Shown here piece after piece: positions 35,047 to 45,006 of a DNA stretch of 64,000 bases. How positions within the stretch are numbered: position 1 is the first letter of the stretch; each line of letters begins with the position of its first letter. The stretch comes from Locusta migratoria (Eukaryota; Arthropoda; Insecta; Orthoptera; Acrididae): positions 341,356,649 to 341,420,648 of the forward strand of contig CM048751.1 in assembly GCA_026315105.1 (NCBI GenBank), in the 5' to 3' direction. Under the pieces are notes generated by a model. It searched no databases. It was not told where the DNA came from and saw only the letters and a program-made list of their open reading frames with translations. A program made the position numbers and the translations under genes.

Positions 35047-35153
35047 AAAGATACGTATGTCTTATCTTTAAAGTCTCACTCTATTTTTTTTCTTTCATAC
35101 GCAACTCTGACCACAGTCGGCAGGGGAAACTTGTTTTTCAGCTCCCGCTCGTA

Positions 35154-35225
35154 AGACGGTGTCCACAACCTGCCTCATCGCAACACTTCTCCAATTACTC
35201 CACAATGCAAGCATTCACTCTTACA
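35154..35225 (+). repeat. splice-donor minisatellite, remnant between two mariners
   Basis: GGTGTCCACAACCTGCCTCA, then CAACACTTCTCC, match the intron half of the minisatellite unit (GGTACCCACAACTTACCACC ... CACACCTCTCC at 33684). It shows that the array once ran through this point before the mariners inserted. Confidence 0.5.
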
Positions 35226-35278
35226 TTCTGATACCTGATGTCATACAGGAGCTTTCAGTTGTTCTAATAAGCAACATA

Positions 35279-35950
35279 CGTGGTGTGTCTAAAAAGTTCG
35301 GTGAAAGGTGAAATATCTGAACGGCAACTTGGCACATGTGTGCATCCATGCATGCACATGGGCCTTTAGAGACTACAGGAGAATCGACACACAGCATGCA
35401 CGGCATGTGATAGGCAGTGTAAACAGACTGCGACCACTAGATCGTAGATAGCCTCATAGCGCAATGCAGCAGATTATGAACATCAAGTTCAGCTACAGAC
35501 TGGTGTAGACTGCAATGGAAACACATGCATTGTCGGTGCAGGTTTACGGGAGGTAAGGTGCGAGTAGAAAATGTGTTTACGAATGGTTTAAACGCTTCCG
35601 TAAAGGAAAGGAACAACGGAAGATGAGAAACGTTCAGGTCGTCCATACACAAGGAGAACCCCAGAAATGAAAAAGGAAGTGGGACAAAAGCTGGCACAAG
35701 ATCGGCGACGGACTCTCAGATTGATTACCGAAGACTTAGGCTTTAGCAAGGACACGGTGCACACCATCTTCTCTTTAGCAAAATCATCCCTCACATTGAT
35801 TATGTTCAAATGGTCTGGTTACACTGTCTGTCACAAGCAGTGCATGTTGTGTACCGATTCTCCTCAAATCCTGACGACTCATGTGCATGTGCATGCACAA
35901 GTCGCCGTTCGGATATGACACAATTCACCGATGTTTTTGGACACAACACA
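35279..35950 (+). mobile_element. fold-back mariner, mostly deleted
   Basis: The left end CGTGGTGTGTCTAAAAAG and the inverted right end TTTTTGGACACAACACA are flanked by TA (35277-35278, 35951-35952). The inverted repeats extend about 165 bp and contain the whole leader up to the start codon. The interior keeps only the HTH region in broken frames (VYEWFKRFRKGKE near 35575, RRRTLRLITEDLGFSKDTVH near 35705). It belongs to the same family as 331 and 1913. Confidence 0.85.
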
Positions 35951-36096
35951 TATATCATGAGAGTGTCACGGAAATGCTCCGGAACTCAATTGGGGATCGC
36001 TGGAGGAAAGGCGACGTTCTTTTCGTGATTTTCAGTTGAGGAAATTAAGATGACCGCAATTTGAAGCTGAGTGTAGTACGATTTTCCTGCCGCCTG

Positions 36097-36290
36097 TATG
36101 GAACACTAGGTTATGCATAAAACGACCGCTTGTTAACTGTGGTTATTCCATCGGTTTTAACTCTGCAAATGGCTGCTCCAACACCCAGTCCTCAACATTT
36201 GGATACAATGTAGCCCTTCTCCAAGGGAGAATGTAACACGTTTGTCGTGTGTTCCGCTAATTTTGGCCAGTACAATGATGCAAGACCAAT
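36097..36290 (-). repeat. dispersed repeat R190, copy 2
   Basis: Inverse-orientation partner of 26405-26595, with the same end points by eye. It starts at TGGAACACTAGGTTA and ends near GGCCAGTACAATGATG. Confidence 0.75.
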
Positions 36291-37309
36291 CCCCCATGCT
36301 GTTTAGTGTAAAAGCAAATATTTTTTAAGACGTGATCATAGCTAGATTTCTCCACACTATCTCTTTAAACCAGGCTTGCACATATGCAATAGCCTCCTTT
36401 AAAACATTTGTCTTCGCCATATAACCCAGTTTTAGTTTACCCTTCTTCTTAGGACTTATGGAATAACGTAGGCAATATCCACGTCTGTGGAGAATAAAGT
36501 CCTGGAATGCTAAAACATGCTTTAATATAGCTCCTTGCTCGACTCTCCAAGTAATTTACAGGTAGACAGTTGAAACTAAGACATAATGTTTTACGCTACC
36601 ACATTGCTGTTGCCCCATCCATCCGAAAGTCATGCTCAGATACGAACGCCACTCGGTTAAGAATATCCTTTCTAATACTTGTGTGTTGTCCAAATCCAGG
36701 AGATAGAAGCCATCTACACGAAGCTACTGTAGTATGGCAAGAAGTTACGGACATCCGGCAGTTCGCCCGAGATTTTATGGAAATACTGTAGTATAGATGG
36801 CAGATCCTCCTGGCGTTGCGCAGTCGCCATAAGAGTGGAGTACGCCCCTGTCCTGGGTGTAGGCGGTGGCTGGTGGGGGACAGTGTTGTTTAGAGATATC
36901 GATGTGGTCATGACAATCATCGCTAAGTGCGGTATTGCTTGTTCTATCCTTCCGGGTAGGGCGGGTGGCGGTGTCGTTTGAGAAGCGGTCACAAGCGTGA
37001 AGGGGGTGCAGTCTAGGCGGCGGTGGAGAGGGTGGAGGAGGCGTCATGTCGGCCAGGTGTGTGGCTTAGGGCGGGGGTAGTGCAAGTACAGACATGTCGA
37101 GGGTGTGGCACTGAGGGAGGTGTTGTTTACTTGCAAGGGTTAAGCGCAAATATGTGTAACCTGTCAATCATCCTTAACTGCGCTATTGTTCGATTGTGGC
37201 GCCGTCCTTTGATCTGCAGTCGGGCAATTGTCTGAGCGTGGTGGTGGTGGGGGGGGGGTACCTCGCGTCGATGGCACTAACGTCGTCGAGCGATTCTCAC
37301 TGCGCTTCA
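36291..37309. other. no gene; G-rich stretch 36.8-37.26 kb
   Basis: No gene was supported. The + strand is unusually G-rich from 36830 to 37260 (for example GGTGGTGGTGGGGGGGGGG at 37240), which creates proline-rich frames on the other strand. G-quadruplex formation is possible. Confidence 0.4.
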
Positions 37310-38015
37310 ATCCGCTTTGCTATACTACTTAAAGGTATTTTGCTGATTGATTTCTTACCACAAAACAATCAATGCACGTGCGAGTCCATTGCGATATTTC
37401 GCCGCGCAATACAGTACAAGCACCGAGGATTACTGTCGAAAGGTTTTTTTTACACGATAATGTCCGACCTCATATGACGAATGCGAGAAACAACTCAGGA
37501 AATTTCACTGGGACCTGTTTGATCATCCTCCATACAGCCAACACCTCTTATAAGACAATGCCTCACAACTGACCGTACCTACGTCACAAAGAGAGGCCGC
37601 GAACGCAAGCTGTCTGACCGGCCGCTAGGAGACGGTGGGCGTGCCACAGCGGCCAGTCAGTCAGCTGGCGGCCGCGGCCTCTCTGTGTGACGTAGACATG
37701 GTCAGTTGTGAGGCCTTGTATTCTAGGCGGTGTTGACAGCTCCTAGCGACTTTCATCTCTTCTTACACTTAAAATCTGTCTTTGGTGGTCAACACTTCAA
37801 CGATTATGACGAGCTGAAAGAACATGTTACCATATGGTTGAATACATAGGCGGCAACCATCTATGATGAAGGCATACAAAAACTTGTGCCACACTATGCA
37901 AGTGCCTACAAAATTTCGGAAGCTATATAGAAAATTAGTTTATCAGTTGTAGATTTTTATACAATAAATATTTTTTTCTGTATCTGTACACGTTTGTTTT
38001 ATATAAGCAAACGGA
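37310..38015 (+). pseudogene. mariner transposase C-terminal remnant
   Basis: Residues ILLIDFLPQNNQ near 37340, RRAIQYKHRGLLSKG near 37410, and FLHDNVRPHMTNAR near 37450 (second catalytic Asp, HDN context). After a MITE, the coding resumes with APSDFHLF-like and KSVFGGQHFNDYDELKEHV-like codons at 37739-37830. The 3' leader continues to about 38015. The first catalytic Asp and N-terminus are absent. Confidence 0.7.
37539..37735. mobile_element. GC-rich palindromic MITE inside the mariner
   Basis: Inverted repeats of roughly 60 bp: CCTCACAACTGACC and ACGTCACAAAGAGAGGCCGC at left, with inverted partners GCGGCCTCTCTGTGTGACGT and GGTCAGTTGTGAGG at right. It is strikingly G+C-rich in an AT-rich region. 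ACAGC lies just outside both ends (37534-37538, 37736-37740), a possible 5-bp duplication. It splits the mariner codons between the catalytic YSPD and PSD residues. Confidence 0.7.
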
Positions 38016-38052
38016 ACTTAATTCCTCTTTGTGTTTTTGGCCTCCTTTCTAC

Positions 38053-38288
38053 ACAGTTGCAGTTATACAATTTGTATAGGTTAAGTAACTGCCTTATACA
38101 ACTGTAAATTAGTCTAATTTAGACCAGACGTGTTTCGCTTTATTGTAAAGCATTTTTAGTGGTCAATATAGAAATACTTGACCACTGAAGATGCTTTAGA
38201 ATAAAGCGAAAGCTTCTGGTCTGGATTAGACTAATTTACAGTTGCATAAGACGGTTACCTAACCTATACAAATTGTGAAATGCAACTT
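38053..38288. mobile_element. palindromic MITE with TTTCGC mini-hairpin module
   Basis: About 100-bp inverted repeats: GTTGCAGTTATACAATTTGT at left, its partner ACAAATTGTGAAATGCAAC at right. Internal modules are TGTTTCGCTTTATTGTAAAGC (38131) and the inverted TTAGAATAAAGCGAAAGC (38196). No coding capacity. Target duplication not determined. Confidence 0.75.
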
Positions 38289-38794
38289 ACTTTGTGGACA
38301 TACCTCGTATGTTTTGGATTTTACCACTGGTGTGGCTACCCATTGGTAGGGGTGTATAAGGCACATCCCATCGTACGTTCGAACGTCAGGTTCATATCAA
38401 TGGTCTAACTCTAAATTTCAAGGTTTGGTGCTCTACAATGTATGTTCCAGAATGTGTTTGTTACAACAGCATGTTCATTCTCCATCGGACTTCTACTTTT
38501 GTCCGTCTAAAATCGTTTTATGATTAATGGAAGAGATAATAAATATATAATGCAGGAAATGTTATTGTGCATCACGTATACCATCATTTATAAAAGAAGC
38601 AGGACAGCAGGAGATGCACAGAGACGGATAGAGTGGGGGAAATAGGAGAGGAAGAAGGTGGAGGAAGAGAGAGGTGAAAGAGGAAATGAACAAAAATAGA
38701 GGGAATGGACAGAGAGAGGAAGAGAGAGGGACTGACAAAAGACTGGAATACATAAATACCCTGGAAACGCTGGGCACTGAGGCCAGTGTACACT
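38289..38794. other. no gene; purine-rich tract
   Basis: A GGAGAGGAAGAAGG-like purine-rich tract lies at 38630-38740. No gene was supported. Confidence 0.45.
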
Positions 38795-39637
38795 AAAAAC
38801 CACTCCTCTCTCATTGGTAGGCGTACTCTCTATTATAATACACCTGACTTTCAACCACTCACCGTTTATCTGACAGACCAACTCTTGGCTCATGCTGTCA
38901 GTGTTCTATGTGTCTTTCAAACCTACATAGGATCTACATGCACTTCACCAGGTGAGAATCAACTCCTGTGTCACTACACTCCGTCATTTGCTCTGCACAA
39001 CAACGATACACGTGTAACCCGCACTTCTTTCTTGCTGGCACCTTGGTGTCACCTGTTCAAGTAACAAGATGCCCATTACCACGTAGGTGCTTCCAGCCAA
39101 TCAAATTCCGCATTTTGTTCTACACTTGCTTTCATCACTTATGCTTCCTTGTGTGTCCGGCTGTCAGCCTGGAAAATATTTAGTCCCAGTCTACACTGCA
39201 AATAATTGTACTTAACGATGTCACCACATTGTTAGCATTCTATCTCGACCAGTACACCTAAACCTGGAGCTCATGTTCATTCAGGCATTTCACCAAATAT
39301 ATGACCACAGGTTGACACGTGACAGTCTTTTTGTTCTACTCTCCAGACATTCACGCATCACTTGGTCCTCATTGTCGATGGGACATTAAATCCTACCTGT
39401 TTTCTCTACTATGTAGGCCCACCATTACCACGTGATCTGAGATACCTGTGCTGCAACCATTCAGTCTTCACCAGGAAGGTATCTGTTGACTGACGTGTTT
39501 GACGCATCTCATTCACCTTGTAGATATACTCATGGCACCTGAGGTACACCAGTACTCCTATCCTACTTTACAACAATCTGCACTTCACCATAAAGGCAGA
39601 CACTGTCTTTCACGGCTTCACATCTCTTACTTTGATG
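38795..39637 (+). repeat. splice-donor minisatellite, decayed third block
   Basis: Donor-like unit cores recur: AACCACTCCTCTCTCATTGGTAGG (38797), CACTTCACCAGGTGAG (38941), CCCATTACCACGTAGGTGC (39071), GCATTTCACCAAATATATG (39285), CCATTACCACGTGATC (39422), CAGTCTTCACCAGGAAGG (39463), CTCATTCACCTTGTAG (39508) and CTGCACTTCACCATAAAGG (39579). Spacing is irregular and the units are strongly diverged. A Tc1 element ends this block at 39640. Confidence 0.5.
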
Positions 39638-39639
39638 TA

Positions 39640-41028
39640 CACTACAGGCCATTAAAATTGCTACACCAACAAGAAATGCAGATTATAAACGGGTATTCAT
39701 TGGACAAATATATTATACTAGAATTGACATGTGACTACATTTTCACGCAATTTGGGTGCATAGATCCTGAGGAATCAGTACCCAGAACAATCACCTCTGG
39801 TCGTAATAACGGCCTTGATACGCCTGGGCATTGAGACAAACAGAGCTTGGATGGCATGTACGGGTACAGATGCCCATGCAGCTTCAACACGATACCACAG
39901 TTCATCAAGAGTAGTGACTGGCGTATTGAGACGAGCCACTTGCTCGGCCACCATTGACCAGACGTTTTCAATTGGTGAGAGACCTGGAGAATGTGCTGGA
40001 CGGGGCAGCAATCGAACATTTTCCGTATCCAGAAAGGCCCATACAAGATCTGCAACATGCGGTCGTGCATTATCCCACTGAATTGTAGGGTTTCGCAGGG
40101 ATCGAATGAAGGGTAGAGCCACGAGTCGTAACACATCTAAAATGTAACGGTCACTGTTCAAAGTGCCGTCGATGCAAACAAGAGATGACAGAGACGTGTA
40201 ACCAATGGCACCCCATACCATCACGCCGGGTGATACGCCAGTATGGCGAAGACTAATACACGCTTCTAATGTACGTTCACCGCGATGTCGCCAAACACGT
40301 ATGTGATCATCATGCTGCTGTAAATAGGACCTGGATTAATTCGAAAAAATGACGTTTTGCCATTCGTGCACCCAGGTTCGTCGTTGCGGACACCATCGCA
40401 GGCGCTCCTGTCTGTGATGCAGCGTCAAGGGTAACCGCAGCCAAGGTCTCCGAGCTGATAGTCCATGCTACTGCAAACGTCTTCGAACTATTCGTGCAGA
40501 TGGTTGTTGTCTTGCAAACGTCCACATCTGTTGACTCAGGGATCGAGACGTAACTGCGCCATTCGTTACAGCCATGCGGATAAGATGCTTGTCATCTCGA
40601 CTGCTAGGGATACGAGGCCATTGGGATCCAGCACGGCATTCCGTATTGCTCTCCTGGACCCACCGATTCGATATTCTGCTAACAGTCATTGGATCGCGAC
40701 CAACGCGAGCAGCAATGCCACGATACGATTAACCGCAATCGCAATAGGCTAAAGTGGGAGACGTGATGGTACGCATTTCTCCTCCTTACACGAGGCATCA
40801 CAACAACGTTTCACCAGGCAACGCCAGTCAACTGCTGTTTATGTATGAGAAATCGGTTGGAAACTTTCCTCATGTCAGCACGTTGTAGGTGTCGCCACCG
40901 GCGCCAACCTTGTGTGAATGCTCTGAAAACTAATCATTTGCATATCATTGCATCTTCATCCTGTCGGTTAAATTTCGCGTCTGTAGCTTGTCATATTCGT
41001 GGTGTAGCAATTTTAATAGCCACGAGTG
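39640..41028 (-). mobile_element. Tc1-like DNA transposon, copy B (defective)
   Basis: Terminal repeats (CACTACAGGCCATTAAAATT at left, inverted AATTTTAATAGCCACGAGTG at right) with TA on both sides (39638-39639, 41029-41030). The minus-strand start is at 40798 (MPRVRRRNAYHHVS), followed by a small deletion. HTH residues lie near 40680, and MVWGAIGYTSLSSLVCIDG near 40220. WDNARPHV (second Asp) is near 40070, and SPIENVWSMVAEQ (Glu) near 39975. The frame ends at 39775. At least two frameshifts. It inserted into the decayed minisatellite of the PLA2 intron. Confidence 0.88.
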
Positions 41029-41230
41029 TACATGGCAGTCATTAATTTTCCAATGAGGTGGGTCTAATCTCAGTGTCTGCTGTCTACCACGCCGATTCTC
41101 CCGTCCTAATGTGCATTCCAAATGCTCACACTCTAACACGTGGTCAAACACTGCCCACATTGTCCCTAAAAAATCCCTTTTGGTTTTTCACTGCAACCAT
41201 TTACTCTTCATCAGGCAGCCAAGAACTCAA

Positions 41231-41428
41231 AAATGTTAAATGTTTGTGACTCTATGGGACTTAACTACTGCGGTTATTAGTCCCTAGGATTACAAAGTAC
41301 TTAAACTAACTTGAAATACCCTAAGAACAACACACACATCCGTGCTCCAGGAAGAACTCGACCTTCTGATGGGAAGCAAACGCGCGCCGAAGCAAGGCGC
41401 CTTAGAGCCTCGTCCATTCCACCGCGGC
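41231..41428 (-). mobile_element. SINE family B
   Basis: Family B body (ACACACATCCGTGCTCC, inverted) and a damaged tRNA head GCCGCGGTGGAATGG at the right end, minus strand. The B box is altered (AGGTCGAGTTC). Confidence 0.65.
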
Positions 41429-41429
41429 A

Positions 41430-41965
41430 GACAGGAATTAATCCACACTTCTGCCCTTCTTGTATCGAGACAGATTTCCAGAACGAAGGTGTCCCGTCAG
41501 GAAGACGTTCGAAGCGATAGATCGGCGTCTTAGGGAGGACCCTGCTGCCTACCTCACCTCATATCAATACACTTCTGCTTTGGGTTCTACACGGATAACA
41601 TTCCACCTTCATCAGGTGACCTAGTATTGGCGTATGCTGTTAGCAAAAACATTAAATCTGTTCTCATAATCATGAGCCACTCTTCCTTTACCATTAGACA
41701 CCTACTGCTTACCACATCACTACAACTTCTCACTTGCAACTACGGTATGTATTAATCACCAGGTAGTTCAAATCCAGATACTTGTTGTCAGAATGTTACC
41801 TCTCTCTTACTAGTCTACACTTCTACCATTCGCCCTCTACTTCATAGAAACCTGTGCGTGATCATCTCCAAACTTCTCCTGTACTTATAATACATCAAAC
41901 TTGTCCTAATTTAAATTTCAGCCATTTGCTCTGTATCTCATATGTGCCCACTGTTCACGACCTCA
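41430..41965 (+). repeat. splice-donor minisatellite, last recognisable units
   Basis: Cores CCACCTTCATCAGGTGACC (41603), TTAATCACCAGGTAGTTC (41752) and CCATTCGCCCTCTACTTCAT (41828), with CCACATCACTACAACTTCTC (41713) spacers. A related core, CATTTACTCTTCATCAGG, lies at 41199 just before a SINE. Homology fades near 41965. Confidence 0.45.
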
Positions 41966-42156
41966 GACTTTTTCTTCTAGATTGTAGTAGTTACGTCTTA
42001 ATATGGTAGACATTTTTCTGTCATATGATGTCACCTATTCTCCAAGTGTCTAATAGAAGATTCATGTAACTATTTTCAGAAAATTTCTCTACCCTGTTTC
42101 TGTTTATAGCTGAAAACACTGCTACCAATCACGATTTTTTATTTATTTAGCACGTC

Positions 42157-42187
42157 GCGTTTCGGGAAAAATTCCGATCTTCAAACG
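42157..42187 (+). repeat. TTTCG / mini-hairpin / CATC-type module, isolated copy
   Basis: CGTTTCGGGAAAAATTCCGA, then TCTTCAAACG. The short stem GGAA-TTCC separates the two boxes shared with the modules at 38131, 44133, 47397, 49175 and 55362. Confidence 0.45.
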
Positions 42188-42527
42188 CGTCTTTCTGTGT
42201 TATGTCATCTGTAATGTTTTATATGTGTGACTTCCACTCTCGGTCTGCTGTCCGCAAGTTCCCATTTGTGGTGAATTTATACATATTAAACATCAAATGT
42301 CACATTTTTGCGCAGTGTACATCGAAGTCGGATTTTTCCTTCTGCGTTTTATCCATCCTTCACCTATCAACGATGTGAGGAGTCGTCAAAAACGACACGT
42401 GGTTCGTTTACCACGTTAAGCTGTACGTCCCCTTTTCCCGGTTGGATAACTGGGGTAGGCTAGGGACACGCAAGGCGCCAAAGTGGCGTCCAATTGACAG
42501 ACTTGCACCACGCTAATAAGCCACACG

Positions 42528-42529
<2 letters not shown>

Positions 42530-42587
<58 letters not shown>
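42530..42587. repeat. (TTA)n microsatellite
   Basis: About 19 perfect TTA triplets. The poly-Asn and poly-Ile open frames crossing it are artefacts. Confidence 0.97.
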
Positions 42588-42588
<1 letters not shown>

Positions 42589-42831
42589 ACACATGTACAT
42601 AAATAAACAGTAACAGTGTATGTACATGTATGTGATAACCACATTCAGATTGTGCCATACATGTTTCTTGTCTAGATCATTATGTAATGACATAATTTTC
42701 CATCTGTCGGCTCTTCGGGCTATGTCTTAGATCACTAGTACTGATGTGAAAGATTTCCTTGGGGAGCGCCAATTATTAGTTCCGCTTTGCTTGTAGGATG
42801 CCAGGACCTGTTCGCATTTCTGCAGGTAGAA

Positions 42832-43024
42832 CCGGCCGCAGTGGCCGAGTGGTCTGCGGCGCGCCAGTCACAGTCTGCACGGCCGCTACGGTCGGAGGTT
42901 CGAATTCCCTCTCGGACATGGATGTTTGTGCCGTCTTTAAGCTAGTTCATAAGTAGTTTGTAAGTTTAGGGACTGATGACCCCGCAGTTAAGTCCCTTAA
43001 GCTTAACAAACATTTGAACATTTG
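42832..43024 (+). mobile_element. SINE family A
   Basis: Head GGCCGCAGTGGCCGAGTGG, B box AGGTTCGAATTCC, CTCGGACATGG, body AAGTAGTTTGTAAG. The tail is two ACATTTGA words. No clear target duplication was seen. Confidence 0.85.
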
Positions 43025-44090
43025 ATCATATACTTGTAATTTGACTTACTTTCTTCGTTTGTCTCTAGTGAAATGCAACTACCTTGTTTACCTATTATCT
43101 AAACGTAATAGTCTTAAACTATTTTACTTTCCATATATTTACATTAATAGTTCTGAGATTTTACTATTTGTATTTTATTTTACTTCATTTATTTTTATTT
43201 TGCTTAAATGTGTCTTACATGCATTTTTGTAGGAAATTTCTATTCTGATTTTATGTCTAGTCCTTTCAGACCTGGCGTCCAATAAATAGGACACGGACGT
43301 TTTATTAATTTTAAAACATTACACGATTTTGCTTTACTTTGAGACCCAGTGTCAGGTTTAGTGGACATCTGTCGCTTTTAGTTGCGTGCTTCTTACTGTC
43401 ATCTGTCACCAGAATGGCGTGCTACAATGAAATACAATGAACATTGCGGACTCATTGCGGAGTTGTCAGACATGATATCAGTAGCTGAAATTATTTTACG
43501 TATTAATTTATGAATTTTGCACAAATTCCTCTTCGTGATATAAGATCCACAACAAATATGGAGTGACATATATAACTGTTGAATTCTTATTTTACATTCT
43601 TAACTGCCTTCCAGACCCGGTGTTTATCTGATTATCTGACGTTTTTTATTTTGGAAACCAAGTACGGATTTTTTTTTTTTAAATTTTGCCCGAATATTCA
43701 ACCCATAGGGTCTTATAGACATAAAAAAGTGAAAGAATATGTTACTGTATTTTTGAAATAAATTAATACTGAAGGGGGCTATATTCAATATTTTTGTTAT
43801 ATTTTGCAGAAAGTTCAACACTGAACGCCTGGAACATTATTAACTGAAAAGTTTATAAAAAAAATGCATGTTTGCCATCAGCTGTGCCAATTAATAACCT
43901 ATTTTATTTCACAGGAAAGAAAAAGAACTGTATATTATATAGTCAGACAATTCAGACATCCATTGGGTAAATTCAAAACCATCAGAATCTTGATGTCTGT
44001 AAACACGATACCATTTGAAACTAATTCAGCGGTCTGGAAACCCGAGAGCCTTATATGTGTAAAACTCAATAAATAATAAGTAATTTAAAT
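43025..44090. other. no gene recognised
   Basis: Strongly AT-rich intronic sequence of the PLA2 gene, without a supported feature. Confidence 0.5.
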
Positions 44091-44091
44091 T

Positions 44092-44289
44092 AATAGTGTC
44101 TATATCGCAAGTTGCAGATGTTTTTATTGGCAACCGGTTTCGGTTCTACAGAACCATTATGAGCAGTTGAAGCCTGCTCCGGCCACCGCTACCGTCCACC
44201 AACAAGGAGCCGAAGGTCTGATGATGGTCCTGTAGGACCGAAACCGGTTGCCAATAAAAACCTCTGCAACTTGCGATCTAGACTGTAAT
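44092..44289. mobile_element. palindromic MITE with ACCGGTTTCGG module
   Basis: About 66-bp inverted repeats: TCGCAAGTTGCAGATG, TTTTTATTGGCAACCGG and TTTCGGTTCTACAGAACC at left, with matching inverted sequence ending at 44289. The centre (44167-44217) is unrelated. Both arms contain the box-hairpin-box module; the right arm in sense orientation reads ACCGGTTTCGGTCCTACAGG. No coding capacity. Confidence 0.8.
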
Positions 44290-44495
44290 ATTTTAAATAC
44301 CTATCATTTTAAGATCGCTGCTCCAAAAATGCTTTCAAAAATTATCAATAAATAATATCTCTTAATGTCATACTGCTATTTTATCCATATAAGCTACTTT
44401 CAATAACTTTTACTGCTAATTATGGCCCTATTTCGGCAGCGTCAAGTTTCCTGATATTGGCATATTAATTATTTGTGTATTCAGTTTCTGTTATA

Positions 44496-44918
44496 CAGAG
44501 TGAGTCACCAAGTAACTCCTAAAATATGACAGGAGCTGAAACTGTCGGACAAAAGTTGCATGGGACAACGGGTTCTATATATGTAATAAATAGCAATTTG
44601 CGATTCGTTATGGCTTCACTGTACTAAGCTTAGATGGAATACCAAACGCGTCTGCCTAGTAAGCAGGAGATCCCGGGTTCGAATCCCGGTCAGGCACAAA
44701 TTTTCATTCGCCGCAGTTTGGTATTCCATCTAAATCTAGTACAGTGAAGCCATAACTGATCGCAAATTCTATTTCATTAAATGAACGCTGTAACGTCGTC
44801 AAAAATATATGTATATAATTGGCTATATATGCGCTCCTCAACGCTGTGGCATGTGCCCAAAACCGAGTTTCGATATAACTGTTCACGAAATAAAATGGCT
44901 GTTACGTGACTCACCCTG
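44496..44918. mobile_element. TA-flanked MITE (CAGRGTGAGTCAC ends) close to exon 2
   Basis: The left end CAGAGTGAGTCACC and right end GTGACTCACCCTG form inverted repeats flanked by TA (44494-44495, 44919-44920), consistent with a Tc1/mariner-type MITE. It contains a nested palindrome with a tRNA half (44590-44775). It ends 88 bp before the second PLA2 exon and supplies part of the upstream intron. Confidence 0.7.
44590..44775. repeat. hairpin repeat with a tRNA-Thr-like half in its loop
   Basis: Arms of about 58 bp (TTGCGATTCGTTATGGCTTC and GATGGAATACCAAAC at left, inverted partners at right). The loop holds 44648-44697, which folds as a tRNA anticodon arm, T arm and 3' acceptor strand. The anticodon stem is CTGC/GCAG with loop CTAGTAA (anticodon AGT, Thr), and the T arm is CCGGGTTCGAATCCCGG. 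The D arm and 5' acceptor strand are missing, so it is not a functional tRNA gene. Confidence 0.7.
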
Positions 44919-45006
44919 TATGTGCCTTTTGTTTTATCTGAGTGTATCTTTGCTGCCGTGTTGTCGCTTTGGAGCGGCCGGTCAGTCTGTGTGTCGTGTG
45001 CCTCAG

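Larger units (their letters stand above)
33943..35151 (+). mobile_element. rearranged mariner with 3' end duplicated in inverse at its left end
   Basis: The ends are inverted repeats of about 215 bp (outer bases CGAGGGGGAATTGG at left, CCGCTCG at right) with TA on both sides (33941-33942, 35152-35153). The left copy includes an inverted version of the last codons of the transposase gene. The normal 5' region and HTH coding are absent. A SINE (34076) sits in the left repeat. The body codes for the catalytic part only. Confidence 0.85.

Noticed and set aside
35667..35918. Possible intact short mariner-derived protein
   Set aside because: It covers only part of the HTH, runs into the inverted leader copy, and lacks a start and catalytic residues.
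36775..37047. Proline-rich minus-strand frame
   Set aside because: Produced by the G-rich + strand; no domain.
42416..42693. Poly-Asn/poly-Ile frames
   Set aside because: They are translations of the (TTA)n microsatellite.
44648..44697. A tRNA-Thr gene
   Set aside because: Only the anticodon arm, T arm and 3' acceptor strand are present. The D arm and 5' acceptor strand are missing, so it cannot be a functional tRNA.
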